Notes: a model not told the origin generated them from the sequence alone. DNA of 64,000 bases from Arthrinium phaeospermum (GCA_006503535.1 QYRS01000003.1:1798001-1862000), one strand, 5' to 3'; positions 43,948-55,890 are shown, counted from the stretch's first letter. Translations and numbers: made by a program.

Positions 43948-46900
43948 TTCTCAGTTTTCCTGCTTCAGACGCTCCGGTTGCCTTGTAGGCGAAAAGCTCC
44001 CATTGGACCTTCAGGTTACGCAATGGGCCAGTAGGTCGTGGGTCATGAAGGTGAAGGCCACGGCTTGGTGCAGCAGTCTTGCTGATCTGCCTCTGGAGGT
44101 TCCGACAGCCAGCTTTTTTTCCTGGCGGCGCTCGATGTATTTTTTTTTTTTCGTCCTTCGCGCTTTGTTTTTCCTTTTAAGCGGAGGTTCAAGCGAGCTG
44201 CGCGATTTCCCACCGCAATGGCAGACGTTCACCCTGAAAAGTCGGGATTATCCTCCGTCTATCAATATATACAATGGCGAGGACCAGATATCAGGATCGT
44301 GCATGCGACCAAAAGGAAAGAAAAGACGTTGAGAAGGTTGTAGCCATTTTGCGGCGCAAAGGTTTCCTTGTCAGTCCCACGGCTACGGTTGAACCTTCTT
44401 AGCTCAGCCAGCTGCCAGCGCGAAAACTTCTTAAGTTAGGTCGCTTTTAATAGACAATTATTACCTGCTTACCCTTACCTAGGTAGACGGTAGAGGCCCA
44501 GGCAATTGCTCAATTGGAGTACCTAGGCTGAGATGAGAGACCCGCCAAAGGGAATCAATTTCATGGGCTGCGCTGGCCGAGTATACGTGTATGGCCAGTA
44601 CATGTCCTGCTGCAGCGAATAGGCGTATATCCGCCCACGAGCCCAAGTACCTACCTGTCTTTGCATACTGCCGGACCAATCCATAATAAATGAACCTTGG
44701 AACCGTAACCCACACCCGCATAGCGAACCGAGGGGGGAGCAAAAGCTGGAGGGGAATACGGGATGGGCTAACGCGGGGTTTACACCATGCCAATCGCATG
44801 TACGGCAGGCTCTTTTAATACGCCCGTTATCAATGTATGTCCTCAATTAGACACATGTCTAATGTACATCATACATCACCCGATTAGCGACGCCGTTGTT
44901 ATAGGGACAAAGTTGATCGCATTGGTCTGATTGCTTGCTGGCAGCTCGTTCTGTTCCTGACGGCTTGCTTTCTTCGTGCATCCGTATGCCCGGCCACCTT
45001 TTTTTTTATTGACTGTTGATCAGCACCTCGGTCCGCGTCTCTCTCTCTCTGCATGTGCGCATCCATCTGTATAAGGAGCATTGCATTGCAGCCCACGCGA
45101 CACACGTAAGGATTGCGGTGGGCTCTTCACGAATTATGTAACCGCTATGTCAAGACCGCCTTTTGGCCAGACTCGAGGGCCCAGAGCCGCCTTGCATGAT
45201 CCGGCTTCATTCAATAGGCGGCGGGCGCACATAGTTCCAGGTAGACAACCGCGTGCGACCTGCTGGGCTGTCTACTTGCGATCGTGTACACCGAGCGCTG
45301 GTGTAGCAATAACACCATGGCTCTTCTACCTGTAATCTTGACGTGGCGCCCACCAACCTCCTCGTGACCGTAAATAGGTGCACATGTAAATATGTAAAGC
45401 ACCAACGAGATCCAATGCAACCCTAGCAGTAGGCACCATACCTACCTTCTGTCTCCATCTAGGTGAGATGCATACGAATATAAAGAGGCTTCGATTATCT
45501 TGGCACCAATCGTCCAACTTGCATGAGTCAGTAGCCATTGGCATCCGCCAAGGGCATTGGCCGCGCATACGAAGCTCGCTCTGCAGTCGTCTGCAGGAAG
45601 CTCAACGTAACAGATACATAAGGAGGTGAAAATAGGTTAGGTATGCACATGGCCTGTCTGACCTTCGACCTTTACCGTCATTGTCATTTTCCTCTACCTA
45701 GGTGAACCGTGGGGAGGAGACTGAAACGCCCCTCCGAGCGAATTCCTTCCTTATCAGTCTCCTTGGCTTTGCTCACTGTGATGCCACAATTCCCACTGCC
45801 TGAATATCGTGTGCAATCGCAGTCGATAACTGGCTGTGCTATGCCGTACAGCCGACCAAAAGTCCCGCTCCTGTCCAAAGCCCACCCCTGCCCCGATGAC
45901 GACACTGGCAGCATGACCCAAGCGACCCAGACACACTCATCCCAGGCCCTTCTTATCAAATCCATCATGATTGAGTTGCATCCTGTCAACTGCGCAGGTC
46001 TCAGATAAAGACATGGACGAAGCAAGCCCCCTCTACGGACAAAAGAGATGTCATGGCGCTAGTTGAGAAAAGTATGGCAATGGTCAATAGTAGATAGCTA
46101 AATGGATGATGGGCTTGCATAGGTGCAAAAGTAGGGGACGAATCCCCAGTAGAGTCCGAGACATGCATGCAAGTGCGATGGGCATCTTCTGAACCTTGCC
46201 GACTCGGCTGCCTCTGAAGCAGAATCCATATTGACAGAACTGCCACATGTGCGCAAACCGCAAACCCCATTCACACACATTGAGTTGCCTTGGCTACGTA
46301 GCTTTGGGGATAGCGCACCCTGTAGATCACAGCCTTGTACGCCTTGTGTACAGTTAGAATTTGACACAGGGGGGCAGAGAGGCGTGCGGTCCGTTGTCTG
46401 GCTGCGCCGCGAGAGTAAGAGCCAAAGCATCCTAGGCTTCGAACGGTTCAGCCCGAAACCATGACGATCTTGGGAGTCTCTCTAAAGCGGACCGTACGTA
46501 CGGAGTAGCGCGGTTGGTTTTTTCCCTCCTCGCGTAGACAAAAGCCAATAGTGGCAGGAGTTATTACTGTATGCACAAGACCAAGGGCAAGCCAAAAGGC
46601 AAGCCGACACGACTCGGGTGGGAGTGAGAAGGGATGGTGGATACTGGCTGACGCTTGTATCGGCCCTTGTTGAAACGGCCCCTGTGCAAAGATAGCAACA
46701 AGCAGCCAAGTGAGGAGGGAGCTTAGGGAAAGCCAGTAAGCTCTTTTCTACGCCATGCATGTTCCATGGTTTTTGGTTATGGGGCCATTTAATATATGGG
46801 ATGCTGGTGGTCTCGCCAAAGATCCGTCAATTCAGGTTACAGAACATCCTGTCCCCTGTCCTGCAAGGGTTGGCGATGATGTCGTGCCATTAGCTGTGGG

Positions 46901-47107
46901 TTGAACCTCGAATATACCCCCCACAGTATCTCTGTTAAAGTTGACTCTCCTTGCCCTGCCCCGTCCTGCAAAGCTCCTGTTATTATTTCTCCGTCTTTGG
47001 ATCGCAGGCATTGAAGGTTTACCCTCGTCCATTTCTCGATAGCGGTTACTTCTCCTTCGGGAGTTCTCAGTTGAACTTCGCGACAGACGTCACAATCGAC
47101 CACCACA
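43948..47107. other. Gene-poor intergenic region (3.2 kb)
   Basis: No gene is supported. It begins with the acuM promoter, including a T-run at about 44142-44151. The stretch 44470-45705 is dense in ACCTA/TAGGT words, including the palindrome tacctaggta near 44476. A 12-bp palindrome ccgtacgtacgg fused to a TACGGAGTA element is at about 46489-46507. Open frames of 60-147 codons are scattered without motifs or coherent splice sites. Confidence 0.5.
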
Positions 47108-47451
47108 ATGCGATTGCAGTGCCTTTTTCTGGCTTGCGCGGTCCCAGCGATATCTGCTGTTGAATCTGCGCAACAACCGTTGGTATACAAAGAAGTTACC
47201 ACCTCGATACTGTATACCGAACCCGCAAACACCACCAACAGTAAGCATACTTTGTCCAGCAGGCCTTGTCGAGAACCCATATTGATTAGACTTCTCTGCA
47301 GACATCATGTCGGTGATGCCTTCAACCAAAATCAACACAACAAACATCGAAAACGATATCTACTGCCGCGGCCGACCTGCCTGCGCCAGCTTTGGACAAG
47401 TCCATGTTCAGCTTGATTGTCTTCGGAGTCGCTGGGCTTTGCCTGCTGTAG
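47108..47451 (+). CDS. Candidate small secreted or GPI-anchored protein (frame conflict)
   Basis: ATG 47108 opens MRLQCLFLACAVPAISAVES, a convincing signal peptide, followed by a Thr/Ser-rich segment (VTTSILYTEPANTT). A GTAAGC donor at 47241 and CTCTGCAG acceptor near 47301 bound a 61-nt intron. About 120 nt later another frame encodes SKTISTAAADLPAPALDK and then SMFSLIVFGVAGLCLL followed by TAG at 47449, the look of a GPI-attachment or tail-anchor signal. The simple splice puts the first part in a different frame from that tail, and the tail frame has a TGA at about 47312. Either an intron or exon is missed, there is an indel, or the tail is chance. The family is unknown. Read as spliced, the product would instead end in a Cys-containing peptide about 50 residues long. 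Confidence 0.35.
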
Positions 47452-48173
47452 GCCGCCCGCGTTGCAAGCCATAGGATGGCGGATATGCGCACGAGAACGA
47501 CGCAAGACGAGAACGAAATATGAGATACCCACTTGCATAGGCACGGAGTTTTTGGGGAGGACGGGATTTATTGGGGGTATTCTTTTTATTTATTCAGAAG
47601 GCGTTCATCTAGGAGGGCACCTCGATGTCTCAATTGTTTATTATGGCGTTCAGGACTGAGGTTCTAGGGTTGATTGCTCAACAAGCTGAAGCTTCGCAAT
47701 TGATACTTTCATTTTTCCGAAGAGTGTCGCTCAGAGATCTCCTGTCGCATCTTGGATACGTCATGCTTCGGACCGCGGCAATTCTCGATATCGTGAGCTG
47801 ACTCAGACGCTACGCCGGACCTGGTCTGGATCTGAGGACTCATATTCCAGCAGGCCGGTAGTCTGCAGTACGTGAGCCACGAACTGGCGTAGCGGAAGCC
47901 CTTGGCGGAGTTCATCGGATTGGCGGAGTGTAGTTGCTGGTGAGGCTCAATGAGTTGACACCGTCGATCAAGCGGCGTAAGCAGCCGTGGCGCAGAGCTC
48001 TTGAAACCTGTGCGGTTCATTGGCATGTCTCAAAAATTACTCGGGGTGTAACGAGTATTCGCGTGTGAGATCCAGAGGCTCAAATGCTCTCTTGCATTGC
48101 CGTGTAGCGGATCTGCCATATGATGCCTGGTTGTGGCTGTCCACGTTTGTTCAAGCGGCGACGGGGACCTGGT
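47452..48173. other. Intergenic
   Basis: 722 nt with no coding support: the 3' flanks of the small candidate gene and of dph3. Nothing unusual is seen. Confidence 0.4.
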
Positions 48174-48501
48174 CTACGGGCTGTTCGGGGCTTGAGGGTC
48201 CGGATCAGGCTTGGGTAGGTCATCCTACAGTGAAGAACATTGTTAGCTCTCGAACACAGCAAATACAACCTGTAGACAAGGATTCCTTCTCAAAGTTTAC
48301 CTTGTCGTAGATAACACGGATCATAAGACTGCAGCTACCACAGACGGCAATGTCGTTGGATTCATCCTGCAAATCTTCAAGTGCGATCTGGAAACGATCG
48401 CCGCATGGGCACGGGTAATGGTATATCTGTTGCGCCTCGTCGAACTCCATGTCTTCGATCTCGACCTCGTCGTAAACAGCGATCTCCTCGTCGGCCGACA
48501 T
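48174..48501 (-). CDS. dph3: Diphthamide biosynthesis protein 3 (Dph3, CSL zinc finger)
   Basis: Exons 48501-48301 and 48224-48174 (76-nt intron, GTAAAC...CTGTAG) encode 83 aa, the usual family length. The CSL domain is complete: [20 protein letters not shown] leads to the zinc ligands Cys31 and Cys33 in YPCPCGDRF, then Cys54 and Cys57 in [15 protein letters not shown]. The spliced C terminus is [16 protein letters not shown]. Dph3 is the electron donor for the Dph1-Dph2 radical enzyme in diphthamide formation on elongation factor 2, and also serves Elongator-dependent tRNA modification. It is divergent from the peroxisomal transporter gene. Confidence 0.95.
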
Positions 48502-49331
48502 GGTTGCAAGTAACCCCGAATGACTACTGGAAATCGTTCGTCTATTTGCGGTTTGGTGTATTGCGTCGAGTGTCGAGTGTCGAGAATGCGGAAGTGTGAT
48601 GAGTCTAAGTCGCCAAGCGATGTAATTTTTGGTTCAGCGTGCCCCGCGGCCAGCCGGCGCATTTAATCAGTCGCCCCTCGCTGAATAAAGTTGACAGACC
48701 AGCCACACATTGCCACCTACCTCCCCCATCAGCCACCTTTTCACATTCTTTAGGCACTGAGGAGCAACTGATTGACTGGCACGCTGGGCTGCTGATGGGC
48801 AAAAGCCTGGGGTAAAAGGAGCTGGCAGTCCAACGCTAGCCACATCAAGTCTACGCTGGGTAATGGGTAATCTCTTCCCCAGACACGGGCGGGAAAGCGC
48901 TGGCAATCACATGCTACGGGTTGCGCTGCGTCACCAGGCCCAGCACAGCGCCCAGCCAGTAAACGAGCGCGGACAGCTAACCGTCTTATTCCATCCGCCG
49001 AGGGATCTCACCTTCAATGTCCGTCCGTCCCCAAAGCACGAGGTCCGGCTGAAGACGAATGGCGACAGGCTCTCCCATTTTACGTGCAATCACGTAGCTA
49101 TTGCACAGGAATCGCAACCTTCATTGCCCCCTTCACCCTCTTCTTGTTTAGCATAATCGATTGATGCTTGCTCCGTTCAGTAACGTAACACAGATGTTGG
49201 TGCCTACCTGATGCTTGAAAACCCGCCCCTCCATCTCCATCCATTTCTCGGTTAGGCGTCGTTGGAACACCGCATCGCGCTTCATCGCTCGAGAACGGAT
49301 TGACTACAGCGTCGTTTCTATCGTTCCCGAC
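48502..49331. promoter_or_regulatory. Divergent intergenic region dph3 / pxa2
   Basis: 830 nt with both promoters. A perfect short tandem (gtgtcgagtgtcgag) lies at about 48570 in the dph3 leader. No gene is seen; the frames here lie upstream of and in phase with the transporter but lack similarity. Confidence 0.4.
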
Positions 49332-51515
49332 ATGGCGGCTCAATCGAAACTGGTCCTGCCCGAGCGGTCCCTTAAGAAGGCCGTCGCGCAGCTAACAACC
49401 CTATACATCAAGAACCGGACGCGCATATCGCGTGCAGTCTATCTCACCCTCCTCGTCGCTCTCGTCAACCGCGTGCGCCATGCCATCTCGGAGCAAAAGG
49501 CCGCCTCGGCTCGCGAAGCCTCCAAGCGTCGGACAGGTACGACATCGAGCGAAGGGGCAGATGTAACGGCCAAGAAGAAGGTCGAGCTCAACCGCGAGTT
49601 CTTCCGCTCCCTCCTCCGGCTCATGAAGATCGTGATTCCCGGCTGGCACAGCAAAGAAACGCGGTTGCTTCTCAGCCACAGTTTCTTCCTGGTTATACGG
49701 ACTCTGATCAGTGTGAAAGTCGCCGAGATGGATGGTGCGATTGTGAAAGCGCTCGTCAAAGGCAACGGCCGGGAGTTCCTGATGCGTATCATGTGGTGGA
49801 TGTTGATTGCGATGCCTGCCACATTTACCAACTCGATGCTTTCGTACCACCAGGCCGAGCTGTCGCTCAAGTACAGGACGAGATTGACCCAGCACATTCA
49901 TGACAAATACCTATCACAGCTGACATTTTACGGCATCTCCGCCCTGGATGACCGGATCAAGAACCCAGATCAGCTGATTGCTGTTGACGTCGCCAAATTC
50001 TCTAATAGTTTGGCTGAATTATACAGCAATCTGGCCAAGCCTTTACTGGACATGGTATGCAGACACGCTCTATCTCCCTTTTTGTATATGACGACTAATA
50101 CGTGCTAGACAATATACACATGGTCCTTGTCGAAGAGCGTAGGCGGAGAGGGTGTCGTGTTCATGTCACTACTCGTACAGCTGTCTGCCGGTGTTATGCG
50201 CGCTCTCACGCCACCATTTGGTAAATACGTAGCTGACGAAGCGCGGCTAGAGGGAGAATTCCGATTCCAGCATTCGCGGCTCATTGACCACAGCGAGGAA
50301 GTTGCACTGTACCATGGACATGAAGCTGAGAAGGATACGCTCGACAAAGGCTATTTCACGCTTATTAAGCATGTGAACTACATCCTGCGTCGGCGATTCT
50401 ACCATGGGGTGATGGAAGACTTCGTCATCAAATACTTCTGGGGTGCACTGGGACTTCTTCTCTGCAGTGTCCCTGTATTCTTCAAGCTGCCTGGTCAGCT
50501 TGCTGGCGGAGTTATTAGCATGGGCGACCGGACCGAAACCTTCGTCACGAACCGTCGAATGTTGCTGAGTGCCTCGGACGCATTCGGGCGTATCATGTTT
50601 TCTTACCGAGAGATTATGGAGCTGGCCGGTTACACGTCACGTGTTGCTTCCCTTCTCGAGGTCATGGACGACCTTCAGGCAGGCCACTTCGAGAAGAAAC
50701 TAGTCTCTAGCTCGGGGACTGCAGAGCATGAGGCTGTCCTTCAGGGCCGTGGCAAGGTTGTCGAAAGCAAGAATATACAGTTCATCGACGTTCCTATCAT
50801 CTCACCGAACGGCGATGTTCTCGTAAAGGCACTCTCGTTCACCCTGCGCCAGGGGGACCATTTACTTGTTGTTGGCCCTAATGGCTGTGGAAAATCCAGT
50901 CTCTTCCGCATTCTTGGCGGCTTGTGGCCAGTGTACGGGGGCACCGTACACAAGCCTCCCTTCTCGGACATCTTCTATATCCCGCAACGACCTTATCTCT
51001 CCCGCGGAAGCTTGCGACAACAGATTACCTACCCCGACAGTTTGCGCACGGTACGTTCTCGCGGTGTCACCGATGCGCAACTCATGGACATCCTCAAAAT
51101 CCTCAGCCTCGAGCACCTAGTCGACTTGTATCCGGAGGGCTGGGATGCCGAGGCAGAATGGCGCGATGTGTTGTCTGGCGGTCTACAGCAGCGTGTCGCC
51201 ATGGCACGCCTCTTCTACCACAAGCCGCGATACGCCATCCTCGACGAGTGTACCAGCAGCGTAACGCTCGAGACGGAGAAGATCATGTACGATAACGCCA
51301 AAGCACTTGGGATCACCCTCATGACTGTGAGCCATCGGCGGAGTTTGTGGAAGTACCACAGTAGGATTCTGCAGTTCGATGGACAGGGTAACTACGTGTT
51401 CACGAAACTCGACGCCGACAAGCGGCTGAAGCTGGAGGATGAGAAGGAAGACCTCGATGTTCTGCTCCGGCAGGTGCCGGAGATCGAGAGGAGGATTGGG
51501 GAGCTGACTGCCTGA
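49332..51515 (+). CDS. pxa2: Peroxisomal ABCD half-transporter (Pxa2/PMP70-like)
   Basis: The model joins 49332-50054 and 50109-51515 (54-nt intron, GTATGC...GCTAG) for 709 aa. It is a half transporter with an N-terminal membrane domain and one nucleotide-binding domain. The membrane part has the ABCD features RNREFF-like [35 protein letters not shown] and [20 protein letters not shown]. The NBD has Walker [10 protein letters not shown] (about 497), the signature LSGGLQQR (about 597), Walker [10 protein letters not shown] (about 619) and the switch histidine in [17 protein letters not shown] proteins import very-long- or long-chain acyl-CoA into peroxisomes for beta-oxidation, in yeast as a Pxa1-Pxa2 dimer. 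The signature lacks the usual Glu-Lys after LSGG. I assign Pxa2 over Pxa1 by length and the short N terminus; the symbol is less certain than the family. Confidence 0.9.
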
Positions 51516-53778
51516 GACTGGGGTATGGCATTTTCATGTCACCGACTAGGTTGTATTAATAGCTGCATACTCGTTGATGCTGCAGTGTTCATTATTCTCA
51601 TCAAAGATCAACTGCTGCAATATAATTCCTGTTTCCCGGGCATTACCTTAATTTTAACCTTAACGGGTTGTTGTGATATGCATGAGATGTCACTATGATT
51701 GACATATGCATACCTAACGCACGTAATTTGGCATCCAGGCTGCGTGCGTGTCGGAACTCTACTCAGACTTCAGCGGTATGCTTCTCGGTCCGACTTGGTT
51801 CGTATCCGGTTGTGTACCTGCTACAAGACTCATCATTGCCGCGAACATTTGATCAGCCACCAGTCGTCTTCGCCTTTTATCAGTACCCCGACTTCCCCGC
51901 CTCCGACCAGGCTCCGACCTCCTTGATGTCCATCTTACCCCTATCGGGCCCTTTGGAAACGATTGGTCCATCTGCAGTGTTTGGAGACTTGCCGTTTTTC
52001 TGATAACAGCTACAATGAATGGCGAGTGTCTTTCGGTACAGCCAACCTCTGGTAAACAGGATAGGCTGGAGTTGTCCGTTGTTATTGAAGTCGGGGTAAT
52101 TAATCATCCCTCCCCCGGCCATTCGTATAGGTAGGTTCGTCGATGCAATGGAGTCAATTTTGGGGGGTGCCGTACAGAAAGGAGCAGCGATGGTCCTGCA
52201 GATGAGATGCTATGCCATATAAGATGTCAGGTGTATCATGTCTATAGCTGTTGGGACGTTCCACCATTCACACCCGCGCACTTATCCCACACTGGCGATT
52301 TCGGTCTTCTCGATGTCGAGTTTCTCGCACCATCGCATACGCTCGTTCTTAAAACAAATGTCCAACCAGGCTTCCCGTCAGAATCTCTTCGTTCTATATT
52401 TGACACTGTTGGGGGAACGCTTCCGCCACGTCCTTCGGGGGCCGCCCTACCGCCGAAGAATACGGGTGATAACTCCCCACCGCCACCTCCACCCCTAGCC
52501 AAGTCCCAGAGCAATGGGTACGGGCTTGCCGACATATAAGGGGATGACAAGGGGACAGTCAGTATCCCTGGAGCGACGGGCCCGGGAAAGGGGGACGGGA
52601 AAGCCGGGGGCAATGGCCCGCAAGGCGAGGCCGGAAGAGACGGAGCAGCATGAGGCCTCGCTCCGGTTGACAAAGGACCCCGGAGCGATACAACTCACGC
52701 TTCTCCTCCTCCGAGCTAGGTACAAAGCAGAGAGGTTGCAAGTGGCTTTAATCACTTCATTATGTACGCCTTCCTTCGGTGCTCATCAATGAGTTGCCAT
52801 AGAGGGGCATGGTCTGCCCACGGTACGGTATTGTTTGGAATGGTCTTTGAGGAAGTAGCCCTAAATAGCAGTGTTTTCTCATTCACTTCTTCCAGGGATA
52901 TTACAATACTTCCAAGCACCACCACTTAGCCTCGGAATAGCTTTCTTGAAATAAATGAACATCCTCTTCAACAGCTGGGCCATGTGTTCGGCTTCAGTCC
53001 ATTACGCCTGTCTTGATTGAGCCACATTGGGACCATTACCACACTCCAAGGGCTCGGAGGATATACACCAATGCAACAAAACTTGTGCTAATAAAATCAG
53101 GGAACTGACAAGGTTTTTCAAGTATCAGTCGAGCCTTGATGCAAACCCCAGTGTGAATCATTATTCCCATTCAGCACCACAATCGAAGTCAATGCCATTT
53201 AGAGTTGAAATACTTAACGGTTCTCAATAAAGTTAGAGCTCAGTATACGAGTCACAACTATCAGAACCAGAGTATATGAAGCCCAGCCACCTCATATAAC
53301 ATGGCCTGCGCAGCCCATCTGAGGGATCGGGTAGCTGTTGGTTGGTTCTACAATAAAAGAGGACGTATACTTTGGTTTGCACTGCCTCGTTTGAGCAAAT
53401 AAAAGGAAAATCTGCTGATTAAGCTTCCTCTATAACCAACATTTACATATACCATCGGGCCAAGTATATTGCTACCTCGGGCCTGCGCCTTACAATACGA
53501 GCAAATGACCCTTCAGACAGAAAGTTTAGGCCCGGGCCCCTCTTTTTCTCGTTACTATATAAAGGCCCTCCCCCTTTGGGCAATTCTTCTTTTTCTTTTT
53601 TTCTTTCTCATAGTTGTTCATCGTACAGAGTGCTCTCGTCCTCGACATCTTGACAAACATATCCCACCTGTCTTAAGCGACTTGCTCTGTCAGACTTACG
53701 TCTTCTTCTTCTTCTTCATTATATTCCTTGAAGAATCTCTCTCAGCTTATATTCAAGCTTGTCGAAGTATCATTCACC
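51516..53778. other. Gene-poor intergenic region (2.3 kb)
   Basis: No gene is supported. A proline-rich frame on plus (52207-52539) and one on minus (52242-52673) mirror each other over the same C-rich sequence. A good TATA box lies at 53556-53563, followed by a pyrimidine-rich leader (53573-53610, 53700-53720) in front of the next gene. Confidence 0.5.
53556..53563 (+). promoter_or_regulatory. TATA box of the gene at 53779
   Basis: The sequence cTATATAAAgg is a consensus TATA element about 220 nt before the start codon. It is followed by TC-rich tracts (ttctttttcttttttctttc) like those of strongly expressed fungal genes. Most other promoters in the window lack such an element. Confidence 0.55.
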
Positions 53779-54870
53779 ATGAGCACTGTAGCTGTCGAAA
53801 CCACCCTGAGCTCGTCCACTCCGGTGGCGAGCCAAGACACTACTACAACTTCTCCCACACCATCAACACCAAGACCTACTCAATCTACCATTGCCTCCAG
53901 CAATGTCACCTGGGAGAGACGGGACATCGCCTACCTCAAAACCCAAGAGCAACTCGAACAGGAGTGTCAAGATGTCATCCTCGGCCAAGAACTTCACTGC
54001 GGTGCCACCGGCCACCCCTGTATCATCATGGACATGTCCCCCAGCCGCCAATACGCCCTGGTCACCACCATCAGCTCCTTCAGCTCGGGCCCGCACAACA
54101 ACTACCTGCCCCCCTGGAAGCAGACCTGGCACCGGGCCAAAGACCCAGACCGCTTCCGCTCCTTCGCCGGCACCGAGCACTACAGCGCCAGTCGCAACTT
54201 TCTCTACCTCGAGGGCGGGCGTCAGTTCCCCAAGAGCCGCACGGCCTGGGTCTACGCCGGCTGGGCTCACCTGGTTCCCATCGGTGCCCTCAAGCCCTTC
54301 CTTGTCAATAGTGCCACGGACGCCGGGCCGAAAACGCTCAGGCTAGAGATGCAGAGCTGGATCGACCTGTACCGTCACCAGTGCTCCGTGACCTCGACCA
54401 ACAACGACTTGTTCAACGATGCCAGGCTTACACCGGAGATCTATCTCCCCAAGTCGCCGCCCAGCAGCCCCGAGAGTCAGCAGAGCAGCAGGAGTAGTAG
54501 TCCCTCTTCTGCATCCGCATCTCCCAGAAGCCCTCGCAAACAGTCGCCACAGCTGGCCAATAACAGCTCACCCAAGCCTCGGGCAGTCGCTCCAGCCCCG
54601 GTCAAACATGCTGTGTACGAGAACGTCGCTGGCAACTTGACCAACGAACTGATCTACCAACAAACATATCAGACGTCACTTGTTTACCAACAACAGACCC
54701 CCCAAAGTCATGGTACTTGGGCTCAATACCCACAGACCCAACCACAGGTCTGCGGTCAATATCAATATCAACAAATCTCCTCAGCTATACAGCCGAGCCA
54801 GCAGCTGTATGCTACCTCCTACCTGATGAGCACAGGAGCATATATGCCCAATACTCTTTTCAGTTATTAA
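53779..54870 (+). CDS. Conserved-looking hypothetical protein with disordered tail
   Basis: A single-exon gene of 363 aa; ATG 53779 sits in caccATGag, and the in-frame upstream sequence starts only from a TTG. Residues 1-45 are Thr/Ser/Pro-rich. A compact core (about 48-185) carries WERRDIAYLKTQEQLEQEC, GHPCIIMDMSPSRQYALVTT, SGPHNNYLPPWKQTWH, FLYLEGGRQFPKSRTAWVYA and LVPIGALKPF; the alternating strands suggest a small beta barrel. The tail from 225 is Ser/Pro-rich (SPPSSPESQQSSRSSSPSS) and ends Gln/Tyr-rich (YQQQTPQSHGTW, QYQYQQISS). I do not recognise the family. The GHPC start followed by VTT recalls PemK-like folds, but that is speculative. The strong TATA box and leader suggest high or inducible expression. 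Confidence 0.8.
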   Translation: MSTVAVETTLSSSTPVASQDTTTTSPTPSTPRPTQSTIASSNVTWERRDIAYLKTQEQLEQECQDVILGQELHCGATGHPCIIMDMSPSRQYALVTTISSFSSGPHNNYLPPWKQTWHRAKDPDRFRSFAGTEHYSASRNFLYLEGGRQFPKSRTAWVYAGWAHLVPIGALKPFLVNSATDAGPKTLRLEMQSWIDLYRHQCSVTSTNNDLFNDARLTPEIYLPKSPPSSPESQQSSRSSSPSSASASPRSPRKQSPQLANNSSPKPRAVAPAPVKHAVYENVAGNLTNELIYQQTYQTSLVYQQQTPQSHGTWAQYPQTQPQVCGQYQYQQISSAIQPSQQLYATSYLMSTGAYMPNTLFSY

Positions 54871-55890
54871 GCGGCCCTGTTCATTTCTTACTCAAAAGAG
54901 AAAACAAAACGAAACGAAACAAAAACAAAAACATCAACTACAGCGTTGCAACCTACATTGGCTCTGGGGGCACTCTCATCAGACCTCTACACTTCAAGCG
55001 TATTTCGAATGTTTGGCTAGCGATCATCTGCTGCAAGAGAGAGAGAGAGAGAGAGAGAAGATCTTGCTTGCTTGAGCTCCAACCACACATACTCGCACAT
55101 ACTGGCAAAGCCTACACACCTGCAACCTACTACTACCTGCACACACATAAGCGTTGGTGATTTCTGAGCGAAGCAGTTGTTTACTTGCAGTGTGTATCAA
55201 CCTGCTCGTTATCTAAGCCAATGGGCTTGTTGGAGTTACTACTGGGGTATACCATTTGGGTTTTGGGTCTCACTGGAGGATTCATGGATAAAGAATCTCA
55301 TTGGAGATTTGTGATGGGAATTTGCTGCTGATCTGCAGCCGGGCCTGGGCCCCAGATAAATTGGATTCATATCAATTGAATTCAAATATACCCAAATCTA
55401 ATAGTCTTCTTGTGACCACCCATCTTGTGCATGAGATATACCACGCTGAACTGAACAAACTACACTTGCCCTGCGTAGTAGATAGCCTGCTCAACTAAGG
55501 AGAAGCATATTGTTACTTGGCTCCTTTGGACATTTTGATGAGCGTCACAGAGAAGTGTCCCTTAGTTTATGTGATATGTTTTTTTTTATTTGTACATAAG
55601 CCAAAGCTACCTTAAGATGACGCTATGCAAATTTCCCCATGCTATGCTGTAGCGCCCTTGATGAGCTTTTGTTGTTACCCCTGATCCCATCCCATTTGAA
55701 CGCCGCCAAATAAAGTAGAGAGAACGGAAACCGTTTGCGCCAGACATGCATTCAAGGTATCATCCAGGTATCATCCAGAAGTCGTGAAATGCGCTAAAGA
55801 AAGGAGGAGACGAGGAAGAGATGAGCGGAAGAAATAAAAGTCCGCAAGGAAACCGAGCCGTTTCTTTCCCAAACCCCCGTCGATTGGCGT
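54871..55890. other. Convergent intergenic region with simple repeats
   Basis: 1.02 kb between convergent stops. It includes an (AAAAC/GAAAC)n tract at 54900-54932 just after the stop, likely in the 3' UTR, and a pure (GA)n run at 55036-55059. No gene is seen. Confidence 0.5.
55036..55059. repeat. (GA)n microsatellite
   Basis: An uninterrupted AG/GA dinucleotide run of about 12 units downstream of the hypothetical gene. Confidence 0.85.

Noticed and set aside
52207..52673. Proline-rich frames on both strands.
   Set aside because: Mirror frames over the same C-rich sequence; no motif and no splice-bounded exon.
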